Assembly: GCA_903870245.1 (NCBI GenBank) | Contig: CAIQCB010000057.1 | Span: 248,001 to 312,000, forward strand | DNA from: an uncultured Methylocystaceae bacterium | GTDB taxonomy: Bacteria; Pseudomonadota; Alphaproteobacteria; Rhizobiales; Beijerinckiaceae | Length of the DNA: 64,000 nucleotides | Direction of reading: 5' to 3' | In this document: one piece after another, positions 26,882-37,302 of the stretch | Layout: each line of letters opens with the position of its first letter | Position numbering within the stretch: the stretch's first letter is position 1 | Position numbers and translations under genes: made by a program | Notes under the pieces: model-generated | What the model was told of the DNA's origin: nothing | The model's database searches: none | What the model saw: the letters and a program-made list of their open reading frames with translations, nothing else

Positions 26882-27158
26882 TTTGAGCGTCCATTCCGAT
26901 CACCGCCGAAGCGCACGCCGGGCGAGGTTTGTGCGTGGGGGCGCGAAGAAAATTGTTCGAACGCCGCACAGGAAAAATTCCTTGGTGAGCGGAGATCGAA
27001 GCGTGGCCGGGAGCTGATGATGGGTCCTGTTACGGGAGGTCCATCGTGAGCCGACCGGCGCCAGAAGGTGGATTATTCGTTAGGCCGCTGGGCCAGTTCG
27101 TCGGGCGTGCGGCGTCGACACGGGCGCCATCACACAGTTTTCAGACGTCGACGAAAAA

Positions 27159-27602
27159 TTAAACGCGCGAGACGGGCGGCGCGCGCGCCGCGAGCGGCGA
27201 CAGTTCGGGACTGGAATGAATTTTATCGATAAAAAGATGAGGCGACGGTTTTGACATCGACGCCGGCGGCGGCGTCAAGTAAGCCGCGAGTATTGCGATG
27301 ACGCCCGGAGTCAGCTCGCTAAAACTCAAAAAGCAGCAATCAGTTTCATGATGATGGGAAAGTGGCGCAGGCGCGGGCGCGGGCTGAGGCTGGTGTATGG
27401 GGCTCGATATGGCGGCGTTGTCGTTCAGGCACAGGGCATTGGCGAGGGGGTGTGCGCCCGCGTGTTTGCCGGCGATACCGGCGATGGATATTTGCAGAAC
27501 GAGAAAGCAGATAGCCACAAGCCGCGCCGCATGAACAAGCACGGTCGGAAGCCCGGAATGGCAGGATCTGATTTGCACTGATGACATAATTCTGAAAATC
27601 AA
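27159..27602 (-). CDS. Hypothetical exported protein, DUF2946-like
   Basis: A 147-residue protein with one N-terminal hydrophobic segment (about residues 22-45), a Pro/Ala-rich linker and HHHETDCCFL near residue 83, then a second hydrophobic stretch and an ARAPPVSR end. A hydrophobic leader, a His/Cys motif and a terminal RAPP are features I associate with DUF2946 proteins near metal transporters. It is transcribed toward the PepSY gene with a 277-base gap, so an operon is uncertain. Alternative start 27587. Confidence 0.55.
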   Translation of the reverse strand: MIFRIMSSVQIRSCHSGLPTVLVHAARLVAICFLVLQISIAGIAGKHAGAHPLANALCLNDNAAISSPIHQPQPAPAPAPLSHHHETDCCFLSFSELTPGVIAILAAYLTPPPASMSKPSPHLFIDKIHSSPELSPLAARAPPVSRV

Positions 27603-27679
27603 CCAATTCTACATTTCAACGCTATGGGATAAAGCAAGTTTCGGTCAAGCCCCATTTCACTGCGGCGTCGGGATCCCTC

Positions 27680-28636
27680 CTAGCGTCCCGGCAGGAAAAC
27701 ATCGGCTCGAATCTGGTTCAGGCTTGCTCCACGCAGGAAGATCTCGCGCCTGAGTCTATTAACCAGATTCTCCCCACCGCACAGGAAAAACGCTGTCTCG
27801 GCAAAACCTGTCACAGTAGCCAGAGCCAGCGCCGAAACGTCTCCGCCAAGTGGCGCGGAGGGATCGAGCACGACCGGTTTGTAGTCGAAGTGAGCCTGGC
27901 GCCCGGCAAGCGACTGCAGCGCATCACCAAGATAAAGCCCTGAGGTGTTTCGCGCGCCATGATACAGACGAATGGGACCACGGTGACCGCAGCCCAGGGC
28001 CTCGCGAAGAACGCCGTAGAGCGGCGCCAATCCTGTCCCGGCGCCAATCAGCGCCATGGGCTGATCGGGATCGACGCCTTCGTAAATACAAGCGCCCGAC
28101 GGACCGGCGATGCGCAGCCTGGCGCCCGCTATAATTTCATTTCGCAATAATCTGCTCATGCGGCCATTGTCATGCAGACGGATATGTAGTTCGAGGAAGT
28201 CGTCTTCGTCGGGGTGACTGGCCAGAGAGTAATGCCTTCGCAGATCGTCCCGCGCGATCAACTCCAGAAACTGTCCAGGACGGTAGTCGAAACCATCGGC
28301 TTCAAGACGCAGGCGAACGATGTCCGGCGCAAGTTTTTCAATGGCGCGCACTTCGGCGTCGATCTCCCGGCCGACGTCTCCGGGCCGCATAATGACGAGA
28401 TCGCTGGTCGGAACGCATACGCAGGCCAGAAAATACCCGGTCGCCTTTTGACCGGGCGTAAGTCCTTCCTGCGATGCGGGCGGCAGGGTTCCTTCAATCG
28501 CGCGATGCAGACAGGTCTGGCATTGACCGGCCCGGCAGGAACTGGGCGGGTCGAGACCCGCACGCTCCAGCGCCTGGAGGACCGTTTCGCCGGGCTCCAG
28601 ATTGATCGCAGACCCGCCGGTGGTTAGTCGAGTCAA
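27680..28636 (-). CDS. 2Fe-2S ferredoxin-NAD(P)H reductase, hemoglobin partner
   Basis: A 318-residue electron-transfer protein with a plant-type ferredoxin domain first (Cys34, Cys39, Cys42 and Cys72) and an FAD/NAD(P) reductase module after (HYSLAS FAD site near residue 140, GAGTGLAPLYG nucleotide site near 200, LCGG near 288). The layout resembles BenC/CysJ-like oxygenase reductases. The start is TTG at 28636, overlapping the hemoglobin stop codon (TTGA) with AGGA 7 bases upstream and no other start nearby. This strict coupling indicates that it feeds electrons to the truncated hemoglobin. Confidence 0.88.
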   Translation of the reverse strand: MTRLTTGGSAINLEPGETVLQALERAGLDPPSSCRAGQCQTCLHRAIEGTLPPASQEGLTPGQKATGYFLACVCVPTSDLVIMRPGDVGREIDAEVRAIEKLAPDIVRLRLEADGFDYRPGQFLELIARDDLRRHYSLASHPDEDDFLELHIRLHDNGRMSRLLRNEIIAGARLRIAGPSGACIYEGVDPDQPMALIGAGTGLAPLYGVLREALGCGHRGPIRLYHGARNTSGLYLGDALQSLAGRQAHFDYKPVVLDPSAPLGGDVSALALATVTGFAETAFFLCGGENLVNRLRREIFLRGASLNQIRADVFLPGR

Positions 28637-29007
28637 TCCTGTTTCCTGCTCAGCACATCCTCGCGCACTGAATTGGCGAGATCGCAGACTTCCCTGACTT
28701 CCTTTTCGCCAACTCCAAGTTGGCGCAGGGTTCGATCGAGATTTTCGAGAACAGCGTCGACATGCGAGTCGTTCAGACCCTTTTCAAGAAGTCGCTTGTG
28801 GGCGTTTCGCATATCGAGGCCCGTGTAGTTGTTGGGCCCCCCGAACGCCATAGTCAGAAAGGACTTTTGCTTGGCGATCTGATCGTTCATGTCGACGCCA
28901 TCGAAAAAGCGCGCAACACGCCCGTCAGCCAGAAGATTACGGTAAAAAAGTTCAACGGCTGCGTTAACCGCTTTCTCTCCGCCGATTCGTTCGAAAAGTG
29001 TCGACAT
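28633..29007 (-). CDS. Group 1 truncated hemoglobin
   Basis: A 124-residue 2-over-2 globin. Tyr22 (B10), Gln47 (E11) and the proximal His70 (F8) have the same mutual spacing as Tyr33, Gln58 and His81 of Mycobacterium tuberculosis trHbN, which oxidises nitric oxide to nitrate. The motifs FFDGVDM and GGPNNYTG are typical of group 1. The stop overlaps the start of a ferredoxin reductase gene, so the pair probably forms an NO-dioxygenase system or an O2/NO sensor-carrier. No nitrite-responsive promoter motif is evident. Confidence 0.93.
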   Translation of the reverse strand: MSTLFERIGGEKAVNAAVELFYRNLLADGRVARFFDGVDMNDQIAKQKSFLTMAFGGPNNYTGLDMRNAHKRLLEKGLNDSHVDAVLENLDRTLRQLGVGEKEVREVCDLANSVREDVLSRKQD

Positions 29008-29141
29008 GACCTCTGCGATCCCTGGTTGATCCGTAATTGATCGGGATTAAGCAGGGTGGCGGCGCGGGAAACAAATGCCATTGCGGCGCAAATTGATGGC
29101 GCCAGTCAGCCCAAGGCAAACACTAAAAAAATCTGATGAGG

Positions 29142-30302
29142 TTATGCCCCCGGAAGGCTTTGCCAATCCAGAGTGACGACCTTTCCGTTCTCGACTGTCA
29201 ATGCGAGATGGCCGCGTTTTAATTCCAGCGCCTTGTCCCCGAAAATCGTTCGTCGCCATCCCTTGAGCGCCGGAGTCTCAGCGTCGTCGTCGCTGGCGAG
29301 CGCCTCCAAGTCTTCAACGGTTGCAATCATTTTGGCGGCGACGCCAGTTTCTTCGCTGACCTGACGCAATAATACTTTGAGCAATTCGACCGTCGCGCCG
29401 TTGGCGCCGCGCCGCGAACGCTCGATGCGCGGTAATGTTGAAGGGTCACGCGCAAAACTGCGTTCGACGGCGGCGACAATATCTGCGCCAGCGCGTGAGC
29501 GCTCCATTCCTTTCGGAAAGGAACGCAAATTGGCGAGGGCGTCGATCGATCGCGGCGCGGCCTGAGCGATCTCGACAAGAATGTCGTCCTTCAATACCCG
29601 GGAGCGCGGCACGTCACGGCTTTGAGCCTCCTGTTCGCGCCAGGCGGCCAGTTCCATCAGCGCGGCGAGATCGCGCGGTTTGCGCACACGATGGCGCAAG
29701 CGCTCCCATGCCTTCTCCGGATGCTGCTCATAGGTGTCGGGAGAGGTCAGCGTCTCCATTTCGTCGACGAGCCAGTCCAGTCGATTGGAGCGTTGCAGGC
29801 GCAGTCGCAGGTCTATGTAAACATCGCGCAAGTGGGTAACGTCGGCGATGGCGTATTCGATCTGGGCTTCTGACAGGGGGCGGCGGGACCAATCCGTGAA
29901 TCGGGAGGACTTGTCGAGATTCGCCCGGGTGATCGCCTTGACCAGATCGAGATACGAGGCCTGTTCGCCAAAGCCGCAGACCATCGCCGCGACCTGGGTG
30001 TCGAAAAGCGGTGCAGGGATCAACCGTCCCAGACGCCAGATGATTTCTATGTCCTGTCGAGCGGCGTGGAAGACCTTGACGACCTCGGTTTTGGCCATGA
30101 GTGAGAAAAATGGAGATAAATCAATACCTTCAGAAAGAGCGTCGATCGCGACCGCCTCCTCCGGCGAGGCGATCTGGATCAGGCAGACTTTCGGCCAGAA
30201 AGTTGTCTCGCGAAGAAATTCCGTATCAACCGTTACAAATTCATGTCGGGAGAAACGTTCACAGACGTCGGCGAGTTCATCGTTCTGGGTCAGTAGCTTC
30301 AT
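29142..30302 (-). CDS. rnd: Ribonuclease D
   Basis: A 386-residue 3'-5' exoribonuclease that trims tRNA precursors. The DEDD exonuclease core begins with [11 protein letters not shown] (first catalytic DxE) near residue 20 and includes the second aspartate in [11 protein letters not shown] and the YAIADV (Y-x3-D) motif. An HRDC domain follows at about residue 210. The ATG at 30302 gives the normal family length; longer frames carry no similarity. Confidence 0.93.
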   Translation of the reverse strand: MKLLTQNDELADVCERFSRHEFVTVDTEFLRETTFWPKVCLIQIASPEEAVAIDALSEGIDLSPFFSLMAKTEVVKVFHAARQDIEIIWRLGRLIPAPLFDTQVAAMVCGFGEQASYLDLVKAITRANLDKSSRFTDWSRRPLSEAQIEYAIADVTHLRDVYIDLRLRLQRSNRLDWLVDEMETLTSPDTYEQHPEKAWERLRHRVRKPRDLAALMELAAWREQEAQSRDVPRSRVLKDDILVEIAQAAPRSIDALANLRSFPKGMERSRAGADIVAAVERSFARDPSTLPRIERSRRGANGATVELLKVLLRQVSEETGVAAKMIATVEDLEALASDDDAETPALKGWRRTIFGDKALELKRGHLALTVENGKVVTLDWQSLPGA

Positions 30303-30544
30303 CAGCAAACTCTGGGACTTTCTCTGGCCTCCAATGCCCTTCCTTCCCACCCTTGCGGCCTCATGACAATCTTTTCCGGCGATCGGGGCCGATTTTTTAG
30401 CGACGAGGACCAATGTTTTTCTCCCTGTCCGGCGAAATCCGGGCCAGGCGGAGGATTTTAGGGGGTTGAGGGACTTTAAGGTTGCAGAGCGCTGCCGAAG
30501 CATTACCTTGCGCCGCCACTCTTTGTCAGGGAGTTTTCGTTCTC

Positions 30545-31483
30545 ATGGTTTCTTTTTCCTCGAGGTCGCCGCGTCGTGACGCGGCGCTGGCCCTCGGCGC
30601 GGTCGGCGCCTTTTTCGCTCTGGCGGCCACGCCGGTTTTTGCAGAGCACAGCGGCGTTAATCCTGGCTGGGTTCAATGTCGCGACGCTGATCCAGAAAAA
30701 CGCCTTGCCGGGTGCAGTCAGGTGATCGCGGCGATTGCGCAGGAGTCTCCTCACAATCAGGTCGCCGCATACGTCAATCGCGCCGGCGCCTATCAGTCGA
30801 AAGGCGACTATGCGCATGCGCTGGAGGATTTCGGCCGGGCGCTGGAGATCGATCCTAAATCCGCCACCGTGCTGGTGGCCCGTGGAGCGGCGCATCACGC
30901 CAAGGGCGATCTCGACAGCGCCATCGCCGATTACGAACGCGCGATCGCAGAGGATAAAAAAGCCATCGCCGCCTTTGTCGCCCGCGCTGCCGCCTGGCGG
31001 AGCAAAGGCGACAAGGATAAGGCGCTGGTCGATCTCAACGAGGCGGTGAGGCTGGACAAGCGCCACACCCCGGCTTTGCTGGCGCGCGGAGCAATTTATC
31101 ATTCCGCCGGCGATCACGCCCGCGCCATTTCTGATTATGCCGCCGTGATCGCCCGCGAACCCAAAAACGCCATCGCCCTGAACGGTCGCGGCGCCTGCCG
31201 TTACGCAATGGCGGAATATGACAAGGCCCTTGCGGATTTCAACGCAGCCTTGAAAATCGACAACAAATATCTCTCGGCGCTGGTTAATCGCGCCAACGCC
31301 TGGCGCGGCAAGAAAGATTTTGCCCGCGCCAAGGCGGATTATGACCAGGCGTTGATTCTGAAGCCCGGCATGCCGGCGGCGAAAAAGGGCTCTGAGGATA
31401 TGGCAAGGCTGCTCGCCAGCAAGTCGTCCGGCGCGCCGGCATCAGCCGACTCGGCGCCTGCCGTCGAGCACGATCATAATTAA
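30545..31483 (+). CDS. Secreted TPR-repeat protein
   Basis: A 312-residue periplasmic protein with a signal peptide (about residues 1-38, ending VFA-EH). It then has about six tetratricopeptide repeats (residues 75-290), each with the pattern A-x2-N/ARGxA-x3-G-x2-A-x2-D. The linear arrangement implies a protein-protein interaction scaffold. The ATG at 30545 has AGGGAG upstream. The partners are unknown; the gene is flanked by RNase D (divergent) and a peroxiredoxin (convergent). Confidence 0.82.
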   Translation: MVSFSSRSPRRDAALALGAVGAFFALAATPVFAEHSGVNPGWVQCRDADPEKRLAGCSQVIAAIAQESPHNQVAAYVNRAGAYQSKGDYAHALEDFGRALEIDPKSATVLVARGAAHHAKGDLDSAIADYERAIAEDKKAIAAFVARAAAWRSKGDKDKALVDLNEAVRLDKRHTPALLARGAIYHSAGDHARAISDYAAVIAREPKNAIALNGRGACRYAMAEYDKALADFNAALKIDNKYLSALVNRANAWRGKKDFARAKADYDQALILKPGMPAAKKGSEDMARLLASKSSGAPASADSAPAVEHDHN

Positions 31484-31515
31484 CGGGAAGAATGTCCTGC
31501 GCCGCCGCCACCCTG

Positions 31516-32139
31516 TCAAAGGTCTCGGGCGGCGGCGAGGACCTCTTTGGCGTGCCCGGGAACCTTGACCTTTCGCCAGATCCTGGCGATGCGGCCCTTG
31601 GCGTCGATGAGGAAAGTTGAGCGGTCAACTCCCATGTATTTCCGGCCATACATGCTTTTCTCGATCCAAACTCCATAGGCGAGAAGCGCAGTCTTGGCCT
31701 CGTCGGCGGCAAGCGGAAACTCCAGTCCGTATTTTTCCCTGAATTTATCGTGGCTTTTCACGCTGTCGGGGGATACGCCGACCACAACCGTATCCGTCTT
31801 GCTGAAATCATTCTTCAAGCCATTGAATTCAATAGCTTCTTTCGTGCACCCGGAGGTGTCGTCCTTAGGATAGAAATATAAGGCGACTTTCTTGCCCCTG
31901 AAGCCTGAAAGCGACAGGATTTCGCCACTGGCCCCTGGCAGTTTGAAGGCTGGCGCCGTGTCGCCCGCCTGCAATCCGGCGGTTTCGGCAGACGGGGCCG
32001 CCGCCGGCTCCGGCGAGGCCTTGGCTCTGGTGGTTTTGGTCCCGGCGGCCGTTTTGAAAGCGGCCGGCGAGGCCGATTTAGCCGGGTTTTTGGCGGCGGT
32101 TTTTTTCGGCGCCGATCCGGTTGAAGATTTTGCCGCCAT
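31516..32139 (-). CDS. Peroxiredoxin (BCP/PrxQ type) with basic N-terminal extension
   Basis: A 207-residue thiol peroxidase. Residues 1-55 are an Ala/Lys/Thr-rich low-complexity extension not found in typical BCP. The peroxiredoxin domain has the peroxidatic cysteine in PKDDTSGCTKEA. The second cysteine five positions on, present in E. coli BCP, is missing. It reduces hydroperoxides with thioredoxin or another thiol donor. AGGAAGG precedes the ATG at 32139. The basic tail may bind nucleic acid or membranes; this is inference. Confidence 0.92.
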   Translation of the reverse strand: MAAKSSTGSAPKKTAAKNPAKSASPAAFKTAAGTKTTRAKASPEPAAAPSAETAGLQAGDTAPAFKLPGASGEILSLSGFRGKKVALYFYPKDDTSGCTKEAIEFNGLKNDFSKTDTVVVGVSPDSVKSHDKFREKYGLEFPLAADEAKTALLAYGVWIEKSMYGRKYMGVDRSTFLIDAKGRIARIWRKVKVPGHAKEVLAAARDL

Positions 32140-32288
32140 ATCGCCTTCCTTTCGTCCTATCCGAGGGATGAGTGTGGTAACCTCAGGTTTACATGCAACG
32201 CGTGGTCCGGACGGCAAGCCTGCTTGATCCAGATGCGTCCATGACATCGAGGGGTCGTCGTCTGATCGGGCCCGGGGAGCGAGACTAG

Positions 32289-35200
32289 TTGGACAGCGGA
32301 AGCGCGCATGATGAGCGCGTCGATCAGGCGGAACGGACGTCGGGCCTGTCGTCGGGTTCGCCCACGTCGACAACGCCGTCCTGGTCACGGCTCCTTGCCG
32401 TCAGCCTTTTGGGCTTCGCAGTCACATTCGCCATTCTGGTCGGCGTTTTTTTCCTGGCGTTGTCGCGCGGCCCCATAGACCTGACCTGGCTCGCCCCCGA
32501 GATCATTGCATCTCTCGGCGAGCACGCCGGAAAGGGATACGCCTTCTCGCTTAAACGCGTTGTTGTCGCCAGCTCGGATCACGGGCCGACGCTATCCGTC
32601 GACGGTCTGGCCGTCAAAAGCGACGGGCGGGCCATTCTGATAGCCCCGCGCGCGGAACTGTCTCTTGACCCCGGCTGGCTTTTGCTCGGCAAATTCAAAC
32701 CCAGTCGCCTCGAAGCGATGGACCTCGATCTGCGACTATCCGTTCTCGCTGATGGAGCGGTGGCGTTATCCGCCGGCGCTGAGCCGGTCAAAACAACAAG
32801 CGATACAGCACCGGCCTCGCAAGTGACGGCGCCTCGCGTCGCGCTGATGCGCACGATCGTCAGCGCCATGACGGGTTTGATGAATTTGGCGACCAGCCCC
32901 TCCAGCGCCATAGGCGCGCTGGACCGCCTGGGCGTATCCCATGGCAGATTGATCGTCGACGACAGCGTCACCAATCGCACCTTGCGCTATGACGATCTGT
33001 CGCTCAGCCTCGACAAGAGCGATGGCAACATGAGCTTCAGCCTGTCGGCGTCTGGCCCTTCGGGACGCTGGACAGCGGATGCGCTGGCCAGCGGCGCCCC
33101 GGGCGGTCAGCGTGACTTTCGCGCCGCCATTCGCGATCTCTCCATCGACGAGGTCTCGCTGATCGGCGGTTTTCGCCAGACAAACTTCGACACTGACGCG
33201 CTCATGGAGGTCGATCTCGCATTCACTCTCTCGCCAAAGGACGATGTCCTTCAGGCCAGCGGTCGGCTGGAGATAGGCAAAGGCTACTTCCGACTTGAGG
33301 AGCGTGATCACGAGCCTTTTATGATCGACCATATCTCCCTTGCCGCGTCCTGGTCTCCAACGGCGCGCAAGGTGCTTGTGTCTCCCATTGTCTTCAAGGC
33401 CGGCGGTTTCGATTTCACGGGATCAGGAGAAGCTGCGCCGCCGGCGGAACTAAAGGCGGGCGTCGATCCGGGGGCCGACGCATGGAAACTGTCGTTTCAT
33501 CTCGACAAACCAACAAAGGTCGGGCCCGAGCGCGCGGCGGAGCAGGTGGTGGATATCAAGCAATTCGATCTCGGCGCACGGTTCCTTTATGGCGAGAGCC
33601 GTTTGATGGTCGATCGTTTCGTGCTTGAGGGGCCGGAAATTCACGCCGGACTGACGGCCAACCTCGATCTGAGCGCTGCGACGCATATCCGGTATTCGCT
33701 GACGGTGCAAAATTCGCAGCTTCGCGCGCTCGCTCGTCTGTGGCCAACGCATGTCACGTCGGGCGTGCGCACATGGTTCGCGGATCACGTGACAGCGGGT
33801 TTAATCAGAAGCGCCAAATGCTCCGGCGATTTTGACGATGCCGCGCTGACCGCCATGCACTACGAGCGACCGCCGCCGGACGGATCATTGTTGCTTGAGG
33901 GCGATCTCGTTGATGCGACGGTCGTCAATGTGCTGGAAGGCATGCCGCCGATCACCGGCATCGCCGGCCACATGCGCATCACCGGCCGCACGGCGTCTTT
34001 CTTTGCGACAGCGGCGACGACCGAAACGGCGCCGGGCCGTCGTCTGACGCTCTCGCAGGGCAGTTTCATCGTCACGGATAATGCGCTGCGGCCGACACCC
34101 GCAACCCTCGACGTCAAGACCGTCGGCAGCATTGAAGCTGTCGCGGATCTATTACGCATACCGTCGATCGCGCCCTACGCCAGCATTCCGATCGAACCCG
34201 GCGCGCTCAAGGGCAACATCGACGGACGCATGCGTCTGGACTTCGAAATCGGCGACGACGCGCGCGATGATCATATGAAGTTCTGGGTCGACGCCATGAC
34301 GAGTAGTCTCAGCGTCGAAAAGCTTATCGGCAAGGAGCGACTGGAAGCGGGCGCACTGCATGTTCTGGCGACGCCTAAGGGACTTGCTGTCAATGGCTCC
34401 GGAAGATTGTTCGCCGCTCCCGCCGCGCTCGACCTGCATCGCGCTTTCGGCGAAAAAGGTCCGGCTCAGGCGCAACTGACATTCACCTTCGACGACGCCG
34501 CCCGCCAACGCGCGGGCTATGTCATCCCCGGGCTGACGGGAACCGTTGCTGCGATCGTGCGCACGCCGCTGCCCGTGGAAGACCTCAAAACGCATGTCGA
34601 ACTGGATTTGACCCGGGTCGGTTTCGACAATCTCCTGCCCGGTCTGGTGAAACCGGCGGGGAAACCGGCGAAAGCGTCATTCGTGCTCGTTCATCGTAAT
34701 GACTCGATCGCTCTCGAACAGCTCAACTTTGACGCGGGCGCCTCAAGGGCGCAAGGTTCGGTTGAATTGACGAAGGATGGCGCTTTCCGTTCGGCGAAAG
34801 TCGCGCCGATAAGCCTGTCGCCCGGCGACGATATGCGCGTCGATATTCAGCGCGTCGGCGCTTTGACAAAAATCCTCATCCGCGGCTCCAATGTCGACGC
34901 CCGACCGATATTGCAAACCTACCTTCGCAACGGCGGACGCAACGCCGGTAAAGCCGGCGCAGAAAATAAAAATAATGGCGCGCCGGGAGATTACGACGTT
35001 GATTTCAGTTCGCCCGTCGTCACCGGTTACGGCAAACAGATTCTGTCAAATGTGGCCTTGAAGCTTGAGGCGCGCAACGGTCGTCCAAAAAACATGTCCC
35101 TGACCGGCAACTTCGGTCGTGAGCGACTTGCCGCCACGATTGCAGGTAACCAGGGGGATATCCCCCAACTTGATATTGCGACCAACGACGCTGGTTCTTT

Positions 35201-35771
35201 TCTGTCTTTCGTCGATCTCTATCGCAAGATGGAGAGCGGGGCGTTGACGATCAGTCTTCGGCTCGGCGCCAATCGATCAGAGGGAAACGTTCGTATCCGC
35301 GATTTCTTCGTCAAGGGGGAGCCGACGATGCGTCAACTCATGCAGCAGAGCGGCAATTTGCGCACCGATGATCGTGGGGTGACGCGCTTTGATCCTGACT
35401 CGGTTCAGATCGGACAACTGCTCGCCGACTTCGGCTGGAACGGCGGTCAGCTCTCGGTGCGCGAGGGCGTGATGTCCGGTCCCGCGATCGGCATGACCTT
35501 TGATGGCGTGATTGATATGGCGCGCGAAAACATCGATCTCGCCGGCTCCTATGTGCCCGCCTATGCGCTGAACAGTCTCCTGTCTCACATTCCGGTGGTC
35601 GGCGTTCTGGTAGCGGGTGGTCAAAACGAGGGCGTTTTCGCGCTCAACTATCGTCTGAGCGGCGCGCTGTCCTCGCCCGTCGTGACCGTTAACCCGCTTT
35701 CCGCCATTGCGCCGGGATTGATGCGCAAGATCATGGGCGTGCTGGACGGCACGGCGCATGTGCCGCGGTAG
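32289..35771 (+). CDS. AsmA-like/DUF3971 large inner-membrane-anchored protein
   Basis: A 1160-residue protein with one N-terminal helix (about residues 36-58) and a long repetitive beta-rich periplasmic domain. The C-terminal region (about residues 1040-1130, including GMTFDGVIDMARENIDLAGSYVP) is typical of AsmA/YhdP family proteins. These form long grooved bridges that carry phospholipids toward the outer membrane. The start is probably TTG at 32289 with GGGGAG upstream and no in-frame ATG before the helix. It shows the usual neighbour order with peroxiredoxin and tyrS. Confidence 0.88.
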   Translation: MDSGSAHDERVDQAERTSGLSSGSPTSTTPSWSRLLAVSLLGFAVTFAILVGVFFLALSRGPIDLTWLAPEIIASLGEHAGKGYAFSLKRVVVASSDHGPTLSVDGLAVKSDGRAILIAPRAELSLDPGWLLLGKFKPSRLEAMDLDLRLSVLADGAVALSAGAEPVKTTSDTAPASQVTAPRVALMRTIVSAMTGLMNLATSPSSAIGALDRLGVSHGRLIVDDSVTNRTLRYDDLSLSLDKSDGNMSFSLSASGPSGRWTADALASGAPGGQRDFRAAIRDLSIDEVSLIGGFRQTNFDTDALMEVDLAFTLSPKDDVLQASGRLEIGKGYFRLEERDHEPFMIDHISLAASWSPTARKVLVSPIVFKAGGFDFTGSGEAAPPAELKAGVDPGADAWKLSFHLDKPTKVGPERAAEQVVDIKQFDLGARFLYGESRLMVDRFVLEGPEIHAGLTANLDLSAATHIRYSLTVQNSQLRALARLWPTHVTSGVRTWFADHVTAGLIRSAKCSGDFDDAALTAMHYERPPPDGSLLLEGDLVDATVVNVLEGMPPITGIAGHMRITGRTASFFATAATTETAPGRRLTLSQGSFIVTDNALRPTPATLDVKTVGSIEAVADLLRIPSIAPYASIPIEPGALKGNIDGRMRLDFEIGDDARDDHMKFWVDAMTSSLSVEKLIGKERLEAGALHVLATPKGLAVNGSGRLFAAPAALDLHRAFGEKGPAQAQLTFTFDDAARQRAGYVIPGLTGTVAAIVRTPLPVEDLKTHVELDLTRVGFDNLLPGLVKPAGKPAKASFVLVHRNDSIALEQLNFDAGASRAQGSVELTKDGAFRSAKVAPISLSPGDDMRVDIQRVGALTKILIRGSNVDARPILQTYLRNGGRNAGKAGAENKNNGAPGDYDVDFSSPVVTGYGKQILSNVALKLEARNGRPKNMSLTGNFGRERLAATIAGNQGDIPQLDIATNDAGSFLSFVDLYRKMESGALTISLRLGANRSEGNVRIRDFFVKGEPTMRQLMQQSGNLRTDDRGVTRFDPDSVQIGQLLADFGWNGGQLSVREGVMSGPAIGMTFDGVIDMARENIDLAGSYVPAYALNSLLSHIPVVGVLVAGGQNEGVFALNYRLSGALSSPVVTVNPLSAIAPGLMRKIMGVLDGTAHVPR

Positions 35772-35835
35772 AGCGCATTTCGACGAAGTGGCGCCAGGTT
35801 CGTAGAAATAACCCGGCAAAAAGCCTGAGGCCCTG

Positions 35836-35855
35836 CCTGATCCACCCGGATCAGG
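35836..35855. repeat. Perfect hairpin between convergent genes
   Basis: CCTGATCC and GGATCAGG (8-bp stem, 4-nt loop) lie between the ends of the AsmA-like gene and tyrS. The lack of a T-run makes it a weak candidate for a bidirectional terminator. Confidence 0.4.
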
Positions 35856-35881
35856 AAATGCTGGACGCTCTCAAAACCCGA

Positions 35882-37144
35882 TCATGCGCGGGTCAACAAC
35901 ACATGTTTCTTCTTGCCGAGCGAAAGTTTCACGACGCCGTCCGCTTCGAAATCCTTTTCCCCGAGCAGGGCGCGTTCGTCGGTGACGACGAGATCGTTGA
36001 CGCGCAAGCCGCCGCCTTTTACCTGTCGCCGCGCCTCGCCGGTCGAGGCGACGAGCCCCGCCTTGACGAAGGCGCTCAGCACGCCAAGCCCGGCGACGAT
36101 TTCTTCCGCTTCAAGCGCGATTTTTGGCAAGGATAACGCCAACGCGCCTTCCTCGAAGGTCGCGCGCGCCGTCTCAGCCGCCTGTTCGGCGGCCTCGCGA
36201 CCATGGATCAGCGCCGTCGCTTCGGTCGCGAGAGTCTTTTTGGCTTCGTTGATCTCGGCGCCCTGCAGGGCGGCGAGGCGGGCAATCTCTTCGAGCGGCA
36301 GAAAGGTGAAAAGCCTGAGGAAGCGCGCCACATCGGCGTCCTCGCTGTTTCGCCAATACTGCCAGTAATCATAGGGTGTGAGCATATCGGCGTTAAGCCA
36401 GACAGCCCCGGCGGCGGTCTTGCCCATCTTGGCGCCCGAGGCGGTCGTCAGCAAAGGCGAAGTCAGCGCATAGAGCTGCGGCGTCCCCATGCGGCGGCCA
36501 AGATCGAGTCCGGTGACGATATTGCCCCACTGATCCGAGCCGCCCATTTGCAATTGCGCGCCATATCGGCGGTTGATTTCGACGAAATCATAGGCCTGCA
36601 AGCACATGTAATTGAATTCGATGAAGGAGAGTTCGTGCTCGCGTTCGAGCCGAAGCTTCACCGAGTCCATGGTCAACATGCGATTGACCGAGAAATGACG
36701 GCCGACGTCACGCAGGAATTCGATATAATTCAGACCGGCCAGCCAGTCGGCGTTATCGAGCATCCTGGCGTCGGTCGCACCGTCCCCGAAGGTCAGAAAC
36801 CGTTCGAAGACCCTGCGGATAGAGGCCTTGTTTGCGTCGATCTGCTCGATCGTCAGGAGCTTCCGGCTTTCGTCCTTGCCCGAGGGGTCCCCGACACGCG
36901 TCGTGCCGCCGCCCATCAAGGGCAGCGGACGACCGCCGCAGCGTTGCAACCAGGCCAGCATCATGATTGGCAAGAGCGAGCCGACATGCAGCGAGGCCGC
37001 CGTGCAGTCGAAGCCGATATAGGCGGCTAGACTCCCGGCCAGCGCCTTTTCGTCAAGCCCGGCGAAATCCGAGCATTGATGAACAAAGCCGCGCGCCATC
37101 AGCACGTTCAAAAACTCGGATTTGGGAGCGTAATCTTGTGTCAT
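35882..37144 (-). CDS. tyrS: Tyrosine-tRNA ligase
   Basis: A 420-residue class I aminoacyl-tRNA synthetase. The HIGH-like motif is SLHVGSLL near residue 50 and the KMSKS-like loop is AKMGKT near residue 238; the C-terminal S4 domain ([13 protein letters not shown]) binds tRNA. The tyrosine-site [10 protein letters not shown] is intact. The ATG at 37144 gives the normal family length. Confidence 0.97.
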   Translation of the reverse strand: MTQDYAPKSEFLNVLMARGFVHQCSDFAGLDEKALAGSLAAYIGFDCTAASLHVGSLLPIMMLAWLQRCGGRPLPLMGGGTTRVGDPSGKDESRKLLTIEQIDANKASIRRVFERFLTFGDGATDARMLDNADWLAGLNYIEFLRDVGRHFSVNRMLTMDSVKLRLEREHELSFIEFNYMCLQAYDFVEINRRYGAQLQMGGSDQWGNIVTGLDLGRRMGTPQLYALTSPLLTTASGAKMGKTAAGAVWLNADMLTPYDYWQYWRNSEDADVARFLRLFTFLPLEEIARLAALQGAEINEAKKTLATEATALIHGREAAEQAAETARATFEEGALALSLPKIALEAEEIVAGLGVLSAFVKAGLVASTGEARRQVKGGGLRVNDLVVTDERALLGEKDFEADGVVKLSLGKKKHVLLTRA

Positions 37145-37302
37145 GTTAAAACTTGGAGCGGCTGCTGGCGGGACGCGCGCAAGGGTTGCGCGCCGCACTT
37201 CCATACAATAGGGAAGTAGGATCGACAAAGGGGGCGCGAAAACAAAGCTCTCCCGCAACCGCCCGGCCGATTGCGCATCAGCGGCGCGAGACGGAACGCT
37301 CC

